NCBI GenBank assembly: GCA_035268985.1
Contig: DATFJV010000108.1
Span: 1 to 14,651, forward strand
From: JAAYHV01 sp035268985
GTDB lineage: Bacteria > Bacillota > Clostridia > Peptostreptococcales > Anaerovoracaceae
Direction of reading: 5' to 3'
Length of the DNA stretch: 14,651 nt
Position numbers and translations under genes: made by a program. Shown here one piece after another: positions 13,942 through 14,651 of the stretch; positions within the stretch are counted from its first letter, which is position 1; the number at the start of each line of letters is the position of its first letter. The notes under the pieces were generated by a model. It saw only the letters and a program-made list of their open reading frames with translations, did no database searches and was not told the DNA's origin.

Positions 13942-14622
13942 ATGAGAGTGTTAATGATAATGGCAGGTGGAATAACTTCCTGTTTGGGGATATTTTGTTC
14001 AGCGAATGCTGGGTACCCTTTTATAACGGTTGCATTTGTAGTCGGCTTAGCTGCTATATATGCGGGCATAATTGAAATACTAATTACTGATAAAGTCTCT
14101 GGAGGAGAAGAAAGTAAGCACTGGGTGAAAATCGAAGGAATAACATCGGCTGTATTAGGGGTTGTTTTTTTGTCAAACCAAATTACAGAAGATGTTGCAG
14201 TGTCAACTGTTTTTGGACTTTGGATAATGCTTATTGGCTTAAGAGCATTAACTAGAGTAAAAGATCATTATGAAAAAGGGAGTAACGCTTACTATGTTGT
14301 TATGATTTTAGGGTCTGTTACAACTTTAATGGGGATATATTCGTTCTTTAATATTGCATTGTTTAATATTGATATATTGCTATTAATTGGTATGATGCTA
14401 ATGCTTCAAGGATTTAATTATGTCAGGGTAGCCATGCTAATGGTTTACAAAAAGCCTGAATTAATTAAAACCAGAGCAGAAAGACTTCGTGAAGCTAAGA
14501 AGAAAGCGGTAGATGCCAAAAAGGATGCTAAAAAAGCTTTGGTTTTAGCCAAGGAAGCAAATGATAATTTGGAAAAGTTATATAAAGAAAGAGATAAATA
14601 TTACGATACGGAGATTAAATAG
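13942..14622 (+). CDS. HdeD-like (DUF308) membrane protein with a charged coiled-coil tail
   Basis: A 226-residue integral membrane protein. Six hydrophobic segments can be seen (roughly 3-21, 26-48, 64-80, 88-106, 117-138 and 142-165), arranged as three hairpins as in the DUF308/HdeD family, linked in enterobacteria to acid resistance. Residues about 172-226 are an uninterrupted Lys/Ala/Glu-rich helix with near-repeats such as EAKKKAVDAKKDAKKA, likely a cytosolic coiled coil. That tail is extra compared with the roughly 190-residue core family. GGAGG lies 7 bases before the ATG. The gene has its own strong promoter and a terminator overlapping its stop codon, so it is a single-gene unit. The function is not known; stress tolerance is only a family-based guess. 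Confidence 0.8.
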   Translation: MRVLMIMAGGITSCLGIFCSANAGYPFITVAFVVGLAAIYAGIIEILITDKVSGGEESKHWVKIEGITSAVLGVVFLSNQITEDVAVSTVFGLWIMLIGLRALTRVKDHYEKGSNAYYVVMILGSVTTLMGIYSFFNIALFNIDILLLIGMMLMLQGFNYVRVAMLMVYKKPELIKTRAERLREAKKKAVDAKKDAKKALVLAKEANDNLEKLYKERDKYYDTEIK

Positions 14623-14642
14623 GAGCTTAAGCTTCTATTTTT
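14620..14642 (+). terminator. Intrinsic terminator overlapping the DUF308 stop codon
   Basis: TAGGAGC (14620-14626), loop TTAA, GCTTCTA (14631-14637), then five T. The stem has one G-T pair and begins with the TAG stop codon itself. Confidence 0.75.
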
Positions 14643-14651
14643 ATACATTGA

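Overview
The window is low-GC, densely packed bacterial DNA with strong AGGAGG-type ribosome binding sites, sigma-A-like promoters (several with an extended TATGGTAnAAT -10) and short intrinsic terminators. With the gene content (Clostridium-type glutamate dehydrogenase, split transketolase, long-form HPF, YerB/DUF3048 lipoprotein, PcrA-LigA pair) it suggests an anaerobic Firmicute of class Clostridia. It is ordinary chromosome, apart from the tail of a group II intron at the left edge.

Layout. 1-84: 3' end (domains V and VI) of a group II intron, probably class IIC, pointing right and ending 13 bp from the stop codon of the leftward gene gdhA (98-1441). 1442-1683: divergent control region with a good gdhA promoter, a cluster of TTGTAT/ATACAA half-sites, a 12-bp inverted repeat and the pcrA promoter. 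1684-9085: rightward run pcrA, ligA (1-nt gap), mgtE, and the two halves of a split transketolase (1-nt overlap). 9086-9227: a regulatory stretch in front of hpf (9228-9761), which ends at a strong, probably bidirectional terminator. 9805-11546: leftward pair, a DUF3048 lipoprotein gene followed by sfsA with a terminator hairpin between them. 11658-13854: rightward cluster of a nicotinamidase-like hydrolase, a tandem-domain class II aldolase/adducin protein and a small Usp-like protein. 13942-14622: an HdeD-like (DUF308) membrane protein with a charged coiled-coil tail, its own near-consensus promoter and its own terminator.

How they fit together. PcrA and LigA act in DNA repair and replication; MgtE supplies Mg2+; the transketolase pair serves the non-oxidative pentose phosphate route; HPF hibernates ribosomes; GdhA links glutamate to 2-oxoglutarate and carries the residues typical of NAD+-dependent clostridial enzymes. 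The less routine items are a LigA lineage with several substituted nucleotide-binding residues (including the motif IV lysine), an aldolase whose N-terminal copy has lost all metal ligands, and the intron that seems to have separated gdhA from its terminator. No clearly new multi-gene system such as a defence island, CRISPR array or biosynthetic cluster is visible. Three starts need attention: HPF begins at ATG 9228, the nicotinamidase at ATG 11658, and the transketolase N-subunit at TTG 7329.
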